From positions 188,439 to 252,438 of the forward strand of contig NZ_PHNC01000031.1 in the NCBI RefSeq assembly GCF_003121295.1: a DNA stretch of 64,000 bases. Direction: 5' to 3'. This stretch comes from Streptomyces orinoci (lineage in GTDB: Bacteria; Actinomycetota; Actinomycetes; Streptomycetales; Streptomycetaceae). Made by a program: the position numbers and the translations under genes. Shown here piece after piece: positions 1 to 8,374 of this stretch (the first letter of the stretch is position 1; each line of letters opens with the position of its first letter). The notes beneath the pieces are model-generated. The model was not told where the DNA came from, ran no database searches, and worked only from the letters and a program-made list of their open reading frames with translations.

Positions 1-1
1 C

Positions 2-313
2 CTGCGCGCCGCGCTGGCTCAGCTGGCCCCGGCAGCCCTGCCGATGTTCGACGCCGAGCGGGCGGAAGCGGTGCGGGAGGCTCGCGAAACCGTGAACTCA
101 GCCCCACTGCGCAGGTTCGTGGGGCAATGGACGGTGTGCGTCGCCATCGAACGCCATCCGACTCGCGCGGCGCGATTGCGCGAGCTCGAAGCGCTCGTTG
201 CGGAGAGCGGTGATCCACTCGCAGTCCGCGAGATGGTGGCAGAGATCGGCCGTATCCACGACGCCGCGTTTGTCGAAGCCGGCCTCAAGCCGGAGGGTCA
301 CACCACCGCGTAA
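2..313 (+). CDS. DUF6247-like protein, 5'-truncated by window edge
   Basis: The reading frame is open from base 2, so the N terminus lies outside the window; an internal ATG at 44 is probably not the start. The visible 103 residues hold a short acidic helix-rich domain with the core QWTVCVAIERHP. This matches in spacing and wording the core KWGVIVAIERDPE of the protein at 58,679, so both look like the same small actinobacterial family (DUF6247 by recollection). Such genes often sit beside toxin or XRE modules. Function is unknown. Confidence 0.65.
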   Translation: MRAALAQLAPAALPMFDAERAEAVREARETVNSAPLRRFVGQWTVCVAIERHPTRAARLRELEALVAESGDPLAVREMVAEIGRIHDAAFVEAGLKPEGHTTA

Positions 314-651
314 GCGACGATCTGTGAGCCGGAGCCCCTCGCTGCGGTTCGCCTACTCCCGCCTTCGGCGGGTGGGCTCAGCAAACAGAGAAAGGCGCCG
401 CACCCGGCGGTCAGCTCGGCGAAGGGGAGCAGGGCGGGGCACCCGGGTACGGAGCGACATCGCCCCGGGACCTCGCCGTGACCGTCATGATTCGCATGGA
501 GGAGACGCCTTCGTACAAGCGGTCGGCGGCACAAGGGAATTGAGGGGTTCGCACTCACCCCTCGCGACCCTTTGGCCCCGGCGGCAATGTCTACGCTCCG
601 TATTCACCGTCGAGGGAGATCAGGTCGCCGACAAGTGGGCATCGTAAGAGC
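314..651. other. Intergenic region without a convincing gene
   Basis: These 338 bases separate the DUF6247-like gene from the next small gene. Short ATG-led ORFs exist (18 codons on plus from 487, 28 codons on minus from 497), but neither has a ribosome-binding site or a recognisable product. The promoter of the 652 gene must lie in the last 100 bases. Confidence 0.4.
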
Positions 652-867
652 GTGAACGATGAATTCCCTCCGCGCGCCCAGGCCCTACCAGCCTTTCCCG
701 CCCTCGGCAGCTATGTCATCGACACCCGCACCGGACGCCTCGGCCAGGTCATGGACACCCACGCCGGTTACGTACAGCTACGGCCGCCCAGGGGTGGCAT
801 CGAGTGGTACTGCCCGCCCGCAGCGGTGAGGCTTCCCGAGGAAGAGGAGAGCGGGTGGGCTCAGTGA
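652..867 (+). CDS. Small conserved Streptomyces protein (71 aa), unknown
   Basis: It starts with GTG after a weak purine run (AAGAG). The middle resembles a short beta-rich fold with the segment GSYVIDTRTGRLGQVMDTH, then QLRPPRGGIEW, a pattern seen in small Streptomyces proteins beside XRE/DUF397 genes. There is no signal peptide or membrane segment. Its stop overlaps the next start (GTGA), so the two are translationally coupled. Function cannot be assigned. Confidence 0.7.
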   Translation: MNDEFPPRAQALPAFPALGSYVIDTRTGRLGQVMDTHAGYVQLRPPRGGIEWYCPPAAVRLPEEEESGWAQ

Positions 868-1112
868 GCACCCGGAGCGTGTTCCTGTTCGGGAGATGGA
901 CCCTCCAGCCCGACCGGGAGCCGGACGCCGAGCCGGTGGTCTATGCCATGCAGTGCGCGGTGTGCGGCGCGGGCTCGGAGCCCGGGGAGGATCTCGCCAC
1001 GGCCCAGCAGTGGACCTTCAGCCATGCGGGCAGCAACCCCTCGCACCACACCTACCGCGAGACCATCACCCGTCCCTGGCGGGCCTGGATGACCCAGTTG
1101 CACCGGCTCTGA
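864..1112 (+). CDS. DUF7848-like small Cys protein (82 aa)
   Basis: GTG at 864 overlaps the upstream stop by four bases, which decides the start over a longer in-frame ORF from 804. The protein opens MSTRSVFLFGRWTLQPD, has a CAVCG pair, then QQWTFSH and NPSHHTYRE. Two other proteins here (17,270-17,500 and 56,366-56,701) share this architecture: an opening aromatic strand, a C-x(n)-CG motif, a Trp-x(3)-His helix and a final (H/L)xYR/FRR element. The family name DUF7848 is from memory. A metal-binding or nucleic-acid-related role is possible but not shown. Confidence 0.7.
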   Translation: MSTRSVFLFGRWTLQPDREPDAEPVVYAMQCAVCGAGSEPGEDLATAQQWTFSHAGSNPSHHTYRETITRPWRAWMTQLHRL

Positions 1113-1242
1113 CCGGGGCGGCCCGCCGCCGGGGCCCCCGGCCCCGGGCCGCGCGGCTGCTTCCCGGTACTCGGATACGCTAAAGGTGCCCGTCAAGCAG
1201 CGGGCACACCCCCATCCGAGCAGCGACCAGGGAGCAGCCGCA

Positions 1243-2955
1243 ATGGCTCGACACCTCATCACCAGCGCCCTTCCCTACATCAACGGGATCAAGCACCTGG
1301 GCAACATGGTGGGGTCAATGCTGCCGGCGGACGTCTACGCCCGCTTCCTGCGCCAGACCGGCCGCGAGACGATCTACATCTGCGCCACCGACGAGCACGG
1401 CACCCCGGCCGAGCTGGCCGCCAAGGAGGCCGGGCTGGCGGTGGACGCCTACTGCGCCCAGCAGCATGACGCGCAGAAGGCGATCTACCAGGGCTTCAAC
1501 CTCTCCTTCGACTACTTCGGGCGCAGCTCCTCCGCGGAGAACCGGGAGATCACCCAGCACTTCGCCCGGAAGCTCAAGGAGAACGGCTTTATCGAGGAGC
1601 GCGCCATCCGGCAGGTCTACTCGCTGGCCGACGAGCGCTTCCTGCCCGACCGCTATATCGTCGGCACCTGCCCGCACTGCGGCTACGACAAGGCGCGCGG
1701 CGACCAGTGCGAGAACTGCACCCGGGTGCTGGACCCCACCGACCTGGTGGACGCCCGTTCCGCGATCAGCGGCAGCAGCGACCTGGAGGTACGGGAGACC
1801 AAGCACCTGTTCCTGCTCCAGTCCAAGCTCCAGGGCGAGGTCGAGGCGTTTATCGACGAGCACGGCAAGGACTGGCCGGTGCTGGCCTCCTCCATCGCCC
1901 GCAAGTGGCTGACCGAGGGCCTGCACGACCGCGCCATCACCCGTGACCTGGACTGGGGCGTGCCCGTCCCGGCCGACACCTGGCCCGAACTGGCCGCCGA
2001 GGGCAAGGTGTTCTACGTCTGGTTCGACGCGCCGGTGGAGTACATCGGGGCGACCAAGGAGTGGGCGGACCAGGCGCCGGCCGAGCGCGACTGGAAGTCC
2101 TGGTGGTACGAGGCGGAGGACGTCCGCTACACCCAGTTCATGGCCAAGGACAATGTCCCCTTCCACACGGTGATGTTCCCGGCCACCGAGCTGGGCACCC
2201 GGGAGCCCTGGAAGAAGGTTGACTACGTCAAGGCCTTCAACTGGCTTACCTACTACGGCGGCAAGTTCTCCACCTCGCAGAAGCGTGGCATCTTCACCGA
2301 CGCCGCACTGGAGTTGCTGCCCGCCGACTACTGGCGCTACTTCCTGATGGCCAACGCGCCGGAGTCGGACGACACTTCGTTCACCTGGGAGCTGTTCGCG
2401 GCCTCCGTCAACAAGGACCTGGCCGACACCCTGGGCAACTTCGTCAACCGGGTGCTGTCCTTCTCCCGCAAGCGCTTCGGCGACCATGTCCCGGCGGGCC
2501 TGGAGGCCGGGGCGGCCGAGGCGGCGCTGGGCGAGGAGGTGGCCCGGCTGCTTCTGGAGTACCAGGAGCACATGGAGGCACTGCAGTTCCGCAAGGCGGC
2601 GCAGGCGCTGCGTGCGCTGTGGAGCGCGGGCAACTCCTACCTGGAGACCAAGGCCCCCTGGCTGGAGATCAAGACCAACCCGGACGGGGCGGCGCTGACG
2701 CTGCGCACGGCGATGAACCTGATCCACCTCTATGCGATCGTCTCCGAGCCGTTCATTCCGGCTTCGGCGGCGGTGATGCGGTCCGCTTTCCAGCTGCCGG
2801 ACGACAACGCGACCTGGGTCAGCCATGACGAGGCGTGCTCGCTGTCCTTTGTGCCGGAAGGCACGCCGTTCACGGTGCCGCCGGTGCTGTTCGCGAAGAT
2901 CACGGAGGAGGACCTGGAGTCCTACCGGGAGCGGTTCGGCTCCGCCGAGGCGTGA
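1243..2955 (+). CDS. metG: Methionine--tRNA ligase
   Basis: Cytosolic class I aminoacyl-tRNA synthetase charging tRNA-Met, 570 aa. The ATG at 1243 is preferred over an in-frame start at 1186, because GGAG lies 8 bases upstream and the protein then begins at the conserved Rossmann strand (ARHLITSALPYING). The HIGH-type motif is HLGN at residues 18-21. The connective peptide carries a four-Cys zinc knuckle, C143-x2-C146-x9-C156-x2-C159. The KMSKS loop is KFSTSQ at 341-346. An alpha-helical anticodon-binding domain follows, with no C-terminal tRNA-binding domain. It is monocistronic, ending in a GC hairpin. No T-box leader was seen. Confidence 0.96.
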   Translation: MARHLITSALPYINGIKHLGNMVGSMLPADVYARFLRQTGRETIYICATDEHGTPAELAAKEAGLAVDAYCAQQHDAQKAIYQGFNLSFDYFGRSSSAENREITQHFARKLKENGFIEERAIRQVYSLADERFLPDRYIVGTCPHCGYDKARGDQCENCTRVLDPTDLVDARSAISGSSDLEVRETKHLFLLQSKLQGEVEAFIDEHGKDWPVLASSIARKWLTEGLHDRAITRDLDWGVPVPADTWPELAAEGKVFYVWFDAPVEYIGATKEWADQAPAERDWKSWWYEAEDVRYTQFMAKDNVPFHTVMFPATELGTREPWKKVDYVKAFNWLTYYGGKFSTSQKRGIFTDAALELLPADYWRYFLMANAPESDDTSFTWELFAASVNKDLADTLGNFVNRVLSFSRKRFGDHVPAGLEAGAAEAALGEEVARLLLEYQEHMEALQFRKAAQALRALWSAGNSYLETKAPWLEIKTNPDGAALTLRTAMNLIHLYAIVSEPFIPASAAVMRSAFQLPDDNATWVSHDEACSLSFVPEGTPFTVPPVLFAKITEEDLESYRERFGSAEA

Positions 2956-2960
2956 CGGGG

Positions 2961-2977
2961 CGCCCCCGCGGGGGGCG
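2961..2977. terminator. GC hairpin after metG
   Basis: Arms CGCCCCC (2961-2967) and GGGGGCG (2971-2977) with a GCG loop, six bases after the metG stop, followed by TTGAT. Confidence 0.6.
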
Positions 2978-3018
2978 TTGATCGATCGGCAATCGTTCGT
3001 TCAGCACGGTCCAGCAGT

Positions 3019-3387
3019 GTGTGGACCGTGTTGGACAAGCGAATCACCGTAAGTGTTTATGGCTCCGACGAGGTCGGACGGGCCCGGCTGGCCCGGCGGC
3101 TGCGCGGGCTGGACGACGTACGGGTCGTACGTGCCGGGGCCGAGGTGGAGGTTCTGCTGCTGGGGCGGCAGGACCGGAATGTGCTCAGGGGTGCGGTCGG
3201 GGGCGTGCCGGTGGTGGTCGTCGCCGAGGAGCTCGGTGAGACGGAGCTGATGGCTATCGCCGATTTCGGGGTCTGGTCGGTGCTGCTGGCTTCGCAGGCG
3301 TCGCCTCGGCGGCTCGCCCGGGCGATCCACTCGGCGGCGGGCTGCTGCCCGCCGGGGCCTCTGCGCTTGCCCCGCGCCCTGGTCTAG
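3019..3387 (+). CDS. Receiver-domain-like protein lacking an output domain
   Basis: About 120 aa, resembling a response-regulator receiver fold without the LuxR helix-turn-helix that normally follows. It shows alternating strands and helices (ITVSVYG, DVRVVRA, VEVLLLG, VPVVVVAEE, GVWSVLLASQ) and a final helix typical of alpha5. No clear phosphorylatable Asp is visible at the end of beta3: the strand ends in LLLGRQDRN. Possible starts are GTG 3019, GTG 3028 and TTG 3031. It could be a remnant of a LuxR regulator or a stand-alone pseudo-receiver. Confidence 0.6.
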   Translation: MWTVLDKRITVSVYGSDEVGRARLARRLRGLDDVRVVRAGAEVEVLLLGRQDRNVLRGAVGGVPVVVVAEELGETELMAIADFGVWSVLLASQASPRRLARAIHSAAGCCPPGPLRLPRALV

Positions 3388-3405
3388 CCCGCCCCCCGGG
3401 ACGCC

Positions 3406-3626
3406 GGGTGCGCCCCGATAGGGGCGCGGGGAACTGCGCGACCAGCCCAGGGCGGCCCGCACCAAATCACGATGCCCCGGCCACCCGGGCGGGTTTCCTT
3501 TCGGCTGCGGGCCGCCGTCGGCCGTTCGCGCAGTTCCCCGCGCCCCTGGGGGCTTCCCCTTGCATTTCGAGTGCGGGCCGTGCGTGGCTGAGCGCGCAGT
3601 TCCCCGCGCCCCTGGAGGGGCGCACC
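3406..3626. repeat. Dispersed Streptomyces intergenic repeat, composite copy A
   Basis: The element begins with GGGGCGCGGGGAACTGCGCG-type sequence, continues through CACCAAATCACGATGCCCC, and ends with two inverted copies of the core (GCGCAGTTCCCCGCGCCCC). A near-identical composite of similar length lies at 7816-8038 in the same orientation. A partial copy is at 7743-7815 and a half copy at 12865-12926. The region between 3388 and 3687 has no gene. Confidence 0.85.
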
Positions 3627-3644
3627 CCGAAGGGCAAAAGGGAA

Positions 3645-3668
3645 CCCCCCGGGTGGGAACCCGGGGGG
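3645..3668 (-). terminator. Rho-independent terminator of aspS
   Basis: Perfect 10-bp stem CCCCCCGGGT / ACCCGGGGGG with loop GGGA, 18 bases beyond the aspS stop. On the minus strand it is followed by a T-rich stretch (TTCCCTTTTG). Confidence 0.8.
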
Positions 3669-3686
3669 CGAGGGGGCGGAGCCCCG

Positions 3687-5447
3687 TTAGAGGGCCGGCT
3701 TGCGGAGGGAGAGGTGGAGCTCCTTGAGGCGGGACTCGTCCACTTCGCTGGGCGCGCCCATGAGAAGGTCCTGCGCGTTGCCGTTGAGGGGGAAGGCAAT
3801 CGTCTCGCGAATGTTGGGCTCGTCGGCGAGCAGCATGACCATGCGGTCAACGCCCGGCGCAATCCCACCGTGCGGCGGCGCGCCGAACTTGAACGCCCGC
3901 AGCATGCCGCCGAATTCGCGCTCCACATCCTCCTTGGAGTACCCGGCGATCTCGAACGCCTTGTACATCACGTCCGGTTCGTGGTTACGGATGGCACCGG
4001 AGGACAGCTCCACGCCGTTGCAGACGATGTCGTACTGCCAGGCCAGGATGTCCAGCGGGTCCATCGTGTTCAGGGCCTCCAGGCCGCCCTGCGGCATGGA
4101 GAAGGGGTTGTGGGAGAACTCGATCTGCCCGGTGTCCTCGTTCTTCTCGAACATCGGGAAGTCCACGATCCAGCAGAACCGGAAGACGTTCTCCTCGAAG
4201 TGGCCGGCCCGCTTGGCGGCCTCGACGCGGACCGCGCCCATGATCTTGGAGACCTCGTCGAACTCACCCGCGCCGAAGAACACCGCGTGGCCCGGGACCA
4301 GTCCGAGGGCCTCGGTGAGCGCCTTGACGTCGTCCTCGATGAGGAACTTGGCGATGGGGCCGGAGAGTTCGTTGTTCTCGCCGACGCGGACCCAGGCCAG
4401 GCCCTTGGCGCCCTGCTCGACCGCGTACTCGCCGAGCCCGTCGAAGAACTTGCGGCTCTGGCCCGCCGTGTCCGGCACCGCCAGGGCACGGACGTGCTTG
4501 CCCGCGAAGGCCTTGAAGCCGCTGTCCGCGAACACCGCGGAGACATCCACCAGTTCCAGCAGCGCCCGCAGATCCGGCTTGTCCGAGCCGTACTTGAGCA
4601 TCGCCTCACGGAAGGGGATGCGCGGGAACGGCGAGGTGACATGGCGGCCGTTGCCGAACTCCTCGAAGAGCTCGGTCATCACCTGCTCGATGACCTGGAA
4701 GACATCCTCCTGCTCGACAAAGGACATCTCCATGTCGAGCTGGTAGAACTCGCCCGGCGAGCGGTCGGCGCGGGCGTCCTCGTCACGGAAGCAGGGCGCG
4801 ATCTGGAAGTAGCGGTCAAAGCCCGCGATCATCAGCAGCTGCTTGAACTGCTGCGGGGCCTGCGGCAGCGCATAGAACTTGCCCGCGTGCAGCCGGGAGG
4901 GGACCAGGAAGTCGCGCGCCCCCTCGGGGGAGGTGGCGGAGAGGATCGGGGTGGCCAGCTCGTTGAAGCCGCGGGCGGTCATCTTCTGCCGGATGGCCGC
5001 GATCACGGCCGAGCGCAGCATGATGTTGCGGTGCATCCGCTCCCGGCGCAGGTCCAGGAAGCGGTACTCCAGGCGGCGCTCCTCGTTGACGCCGTCCTCG
5101 GCGTTGATGGTGAAGGGGATCTGCTCGGCGGCGCCCAGCACCTCCACCTCGGTGACCTCGATCTCGATCTCACCGGTGGGCAGGTCGGGGTTGACGTTCT
5201 CGGCGCCACGGCTGCGTACCGTGCCGTCCACCCGGACCACGGTCTCCTTGGTGAGGTGGCTCAGCGCCTCGTTGGCGGCGGTGCCGGGGCGGGCCACCAG
5301 CTGGGTGATGCCATGGTGGTCGCGGAGATCGATGAAGAGGATGCCGCCCAGGTCGCGCCGATTGTGCAGCCAGCCACTCAGCCGGACGTCGGTGTTGACG
5401 TCCGCCGCACGGAGCTCGCCGCAGGTGTGGGACCGGTAACGATGCAT
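3687..5447 (-). CDS. aspS: Aspartate--tRNA ligase
   Basis: Class II synthetase, 586 aa, the usual length for bacterial-type AspRS with a GAD insertion. The N-terminal OB-fold (about 1-110) begins MHRYRSHTCGEL and contains SGWLHNRRDLGG. Motif 2 is RCFRDEDAR with the flipping-loop region before it, and motif 3 is GGIAPGVDRM. The central GAD domain (about 290-420) contains the DTAG segment and LAWVRVGENNELSGPIAKF. The ATG at 5447 gives the standard N terminus, although no strong ribosome-binding site precedes it. It is divergent from the phosphatase gene and has its own terminator. Confidence 0.97.
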   Translation of the reverse strand: MHRYRSHTCGELRAADVNTDVRLSGWLHNRRDLGGILFIDLRDHHGITQLVARPGTAANEALSHLTKETVVRVDGTVRSRGAENVNPDLPTGEIEIEVTEVEVLGAAEQIPFTINAEDGVNEERRLEYRFLDLRRERMHRNIMLRSAVIAAIRQKMTARGFNELATPILSATSPEGARDFLVPSRLHAGKFYALPQAPQQFKQLLMIAGFDRYFQIAPCFRDEDARADRSPGEFYQLDMEMSFVEQEDVFQVIEQVMTELFEEFGNGRHVTSPFPRIPFREAMLKYGSDKPDLRALLELVDVSAVFADSGFKAFAGKHVRALAVPDTAGQSRKFFDGLGEYAVEQGAKGLAWVRVGENNELSGPIAKFLIEDDVKALTEALGLVPGHAVFFGAGEFDEVSKIMGAVRVEAAKRAGHFEENVFRFCWIVDFPMFEKNEDTGQIEFSHNPFSMPQGGLEALNTMDPLDILAWQYDIVCNGVELSSGAIRNHEPDVMYKAFEIAGYSKEDVEREFGGMLRAFKFGAPPHGGIAPGVDRMVMLLADEPNIRETIAFPLNGNAQDLLMGAPSEVDESRLKELHLSLRKPAL

Positions 5448-5609
5448 CGTTCATCCAAGTCGTGGTCGAAGGCGTGGATCGAGAGGCGCTGCACTGGCTC
5501 GCCGCGTTGGCTCGCCGCACTGGGTTAGCGTGCATACAGCACTGAGCAAGGGTACTGCCACCGCCGCCCTCAGTGGTCTGCGATGGACAGACCTGCATAA
5601 AGTGGGGCA

Positions 5610-7742
5610 ATGCGCACCGAGGACGTACTCGCCGCCGTCGCCACCGGGCTCTGGTACTGGGACGGCACCTCGGGCACCGTCACCTTCGACGCCGAGGCCG
5701 CCCGCCTGCTGGGCCTGCCCGCCGAACGCTGTGAGCTCACCGAATCCGCCGCCCGGGCCCGCTTCCACGCGGTGGACTGGGTGGAGATCCAGGGCGTGAT
5801 CAACCTCGCGGTGGCCGAGGGCACCCTGGCCGAGGCCCGGCTGCGGGTGGTGGACGAGGCCGGGCGGGTACTGCGGACCGTACGCAGCCGCACCCGGGAG
5901 GTGCCCCGGGGCGAGCACACCGTGCTGGTGGGCACCCTCCAGGAGGTGCCCGAGCCCCAGCCCGGCACCGCCCCGGCCCGGGCCGCCATGGTCACCGGCG
6001 ACTGGCGGCGCAACCGGGAGGCGTTCCTGCTGGACGCGGGCCGGGCGCTGGCCGAGGCCCGGTCCACCGCCGAGGTGCTGCGGGTGGCCGCCGGGCTGTC
6101 CATGCCCGGCTTCGAGCCCTCCGCGCTCGCGGTCTACGGGACCGAAGGGGGCCGGCTGACCATGCTGGGCCAGCACGGCTATGGCCCGGAGGACCTGGAG
6201 ACCTTTCTGGACCTGCCGCTGGACGCCCGGCACCCGGCCGCCGAGGTGATCCGCACCGGCCGCGCCATCTATATCCCCTCCCCCGCCGACTATGAGCGCC
6301 GCTTCCCGGGCGTCTGGCAGCTGGTCTCCCGCTTCCACCGCCAGTCCTGGGCCTTTCTGCCGCTGATCAACTCGGGCCAGACCATAGGCGCCTGGATGGC
6401 CGGCTTCAGCCTGCCGGTGTCCTTCACCCCCGATGAGCGCTCGGTGCTCACCACGGTGGCCCGGATGCTGGCCCAGGCGCTCAGCCGGGCCAGCGACCAT
6501 GAGGCGGAGAAGGAACTCTCGGTCGGGCTGCAACGCTCGATGATGCCCACCGTCCAGCCGGATCTGCCGGGGATGTCGGTGGCCGCCCGCTATGTCCCCA
6601 CCGGCGGCGGACTCCAGGTCGGCGGCGACTGGTACGACATGATCCCGCTGCCCAATGGCAAGAGCGCCCTGGTCATCGGGGACGTCCAGGGCCATGACGT
6701 CAGGGCCGCCGGGCTGATGGGACAGCTGCGGATCGCGCTGCGCGCCTACGCCTCCGAGGGGCACCACCCCGACGCGGTGCTCTCCCGGGCCTCCCGCTTC
6801 CTGGCCGGGATCAACGACGGCTCCGGGGACGAGACCCTGGACCCCCGCTTCGCCACCTGCCTCTATATCGAGGTGGACCCGGCCACCGGGCTGCTGGTGA
6901 TCGCCCGCGCCGGACACCCCGACCCGGCCATCCGGCTGAGCGACGGCACCATGCTGGTCCGCTCCACGGCCGGCGGACTGCCGCTGGGCATCGACCCGGA
7001 CACCGACTACCCCACCAGCCGGCTGGTGCTGGAGCCCGGCGAGACCATGCTGGTGTGCACCGACGGCCTGATCGAGACCGGCGGCCACGATCTGGAGACC
7101 GGCTGGAACCGGCTGCGGGAGATCATCGAGGGCCATCCGATGGCCGCGGCCGCCGAGGACGGCGACGCCCTGGAGAAACTGGCCGACTCCCTGGTGCAGG
7201 CGGTGCACGGACCGTCCTCGCACTACACCACCGGGCCGCTGGTGGACCGGCGGGAGGACGACATCGCCATGCTGCTGCTGCACCGCCGCCCACTGCCCAC
7301 CGGGGCGGTGGCGGTACCGCCGCGCCGTACCGTGCTGTCCATCGCCCAGGCCGAGCCGGAGCGCATCGCCCAGGCCCGCCGGCAGGTGCGCGAGCTGATG
7401 CACGACTGGCCGGACCCGGAGCAGATCGACTCGGCGGTGCTGATGGTCTCCGAGATGCTCACCAATGTCCTGGTGCACACCGATGGGGACGCGCTGCTGA
7501 TGGCCGCGATATCCGGCGAGCGCGGCAACCGCCGGGTCCGGGTGGACGTCGCCGACTCCAGCGATGAACTGCCGCACCGCCGCCACCCCGGGGAGATGGC
7601 CTCCTCCGGGCGCGGCCTGGTGCTGATGGAACTGCTCGCGGGGGCGTGGGGGGTGGAGCCGCAGGGCGAGGGCAAGAACATCTGGTTCGAACTCTATGAG
7701 TCGGCTTCGCCGGTGGCGGCCGACTTGGAGTCGATCACCTGA
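5610..7742 (+). CDS. PAS/GAF/SpoIIE phosphatase with HATPase domain
   Basis: 710 aa cytosolic regulator. Order: PAS-like sensor (about 1-115), GAF-like domain (about 145-300), PP2C/SpoIIE phosphatase (about 320-545) with GGDWYDMIPLPNGKSALVIGD and the late VCTDGLIE motif, then a GHKL anti-sigma-type kinase domain (about 575-700) with N-box SEMLTNVLVHTDGDA and G1-like GRGLVLMELL. This layout is typical of Streptomyces partner-switching proteins that dephosphorylate an anti-anti-sigma factor and can also bind it through the HATPase. No membrane segment is present. It is divergent from aspS and followed by intergenic repeats. Confidence 0.93.
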   Translation: MRTEDVLAAVATGLWYWDGTSGTVTFDAEAARLLGLPAERCELTESAARARFHAVDWVEIQGVINLAVAEGTLAEARLRVVDEAGRVLRTVRSRTREVPRGEHTVLVGTLQEVPEPQPGTAPARAAMVTGDWRRNREAFLLDAGRALAEARSTAEVLRVAAGLSMPGFEPSALAVYGTEGGRLTMLGQHGYGPEDLETFLDLPLDARHPAAEVIRTGRAIYIPSPADYERRFPGVWQLVSRFHRQSWAFLPLINSGQTIGAWMAGFSLPVSFTPDERSVLTTVARMLAQALSRASDHEAEKELSVGLQRSMMPTVQPDLPGMSVAARYVPTGGGLQVGGDWYDMIPLPNGKSALVIGDVQGHDVRAAGLMGQLRIALRAYASEGHHPDAVLSRASRFLAGINDGSGDETLDPRFATCLYIEVDPATGLLVIARAGHPDPAIRLSDGTMLVRSTAGGLPLGIDPDTDYPTSRLVLEPGETMLVCTDGLIETGGHDLETGWNRLREIIEGHPMAAAAEDGDALEKLADSLVQAVHGPSSHYTTGPLVDRREDDIAMLLLHRRPLPTGAVAVPPRRTVLSIAQAEPERIAQARRQVRELMHDWPDPEQIDSAVLMVSEMLTNVLVHTDGDALLMAAISGERGNRRVRVDVADSSDELPHRRHPGEMASSGRGLVLMELLAGAWGVEPQGEGKNIWFELYESASPVAADLESIT

Positions 7743-8038
7743 CATGGGGTGCCCCCGCCAGGGGCGCGGGGAACTGCGCGACCAGCCCACGACGGCCCGC
7801 ACCAAATCACGATGCGGGTGCGCCCCGCCAGGGGCGCGGGGAACGGCGCGACCAGCCCAAGACGGCCCGCACCAAATCACGATGCCCCGGCCACCCGGGC
7901 GGGTTCATTTTCGCCTGCGGGCCGCCACTGGCCGTTCGCGCAGTTCCCCGCGCCCCTTACGGGGCTCTCCCTGGCACTTCGGGTGCGGGCCGCCTTGCGC
8001 TGAGCGCGCAGTTCCCCGCGCCCCTGAGGGGCGCACCT
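7743..8038. repeat. Dispersed Streptomyces intergenic repeats (partial copy plus composite copy B)
   Basis: 7743-7815 is a partial unit. 7816-8038 matches copy A at 3406-3626 almost end to end, including CACCAAATCACGATGCCCC and both inverted GCGCAGTTCCCCGCGCCCC cores. The two copies lie in direct orientation and flank aspS plus the phosphatase gene. Confidence 0.85.
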
Positions 8039-8131
8039 CATGCACCGCCGCTGGCCGGAAGCCTTCGCCGGGCAGCACCGCGGGGCTGGCCCGTCCGGCC
8101 GAGCGCGACCCCAACCGGCGCCTGCTGACGG

Positions 8132-8371
8132 GTGACTTGGGGCTGTGGGCGGTACTGGCCGCCGCGGATTCCGCCGGCGGCCGGATGGCTGGGCTCCGGC
8201 TCGCTGTTCGCCTGGAGCGGCTGGAAGCTGCCGCTCATCATCTGCCTGGCGGTGGCCCGGCCGTCCGGCATGACGCTGCCGGAGGACCCGGCCACCGCCG
8301 TTGCCCTGCATCTGGCGGCGGTGACGGCGGGCGCGGGGATGCTGCGTACGCTGCTCCGCGCCCGCCCCTGA
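8132..8371 (+). pseudogene. Remnant of a small membrane protein gene
   Basis: The last 60 codons read like the end of a helical membrane protein (SGSLFAWSGWKLPLIICLAV, then ALHLAAVTAGAGMLRTLL), as in small Streptomyces integral membrane proteins. Upstream the protein-like sequence stops abruptly next to the repeats, there is no start with a ribosome-binding site, and a different frame looks more coding-like between 8040 and 8160. I read this as a 5'-lost, probably frameshifted gene. It could also be a short functional ORF. Confidence 0.4.
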
Positions 8372-8374
8372 ACG

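Noticed and set aside
411..497. 28-codon minus ORF in the first intergenic region
   Set aside because: No ribosome-binding site and no conserved look.
1113..1242. T-box or other riboswitch before metG
   Set aside because: No T-box sequence, specifier stem or terminator/antiterminator pair was seen.
3408..5528. 706-codon open frame on plus across aspS
   Set aside because: Antisense shadow of aspS; high-GC sequence leaves long stop-free frames on the other strand. No start site, no recognisable domain.
5451..7880. 809-codon minus-strand frame
   Set aside because: Antisense to the PAS/GAF/SpoIIE gene, which has clear domain content.
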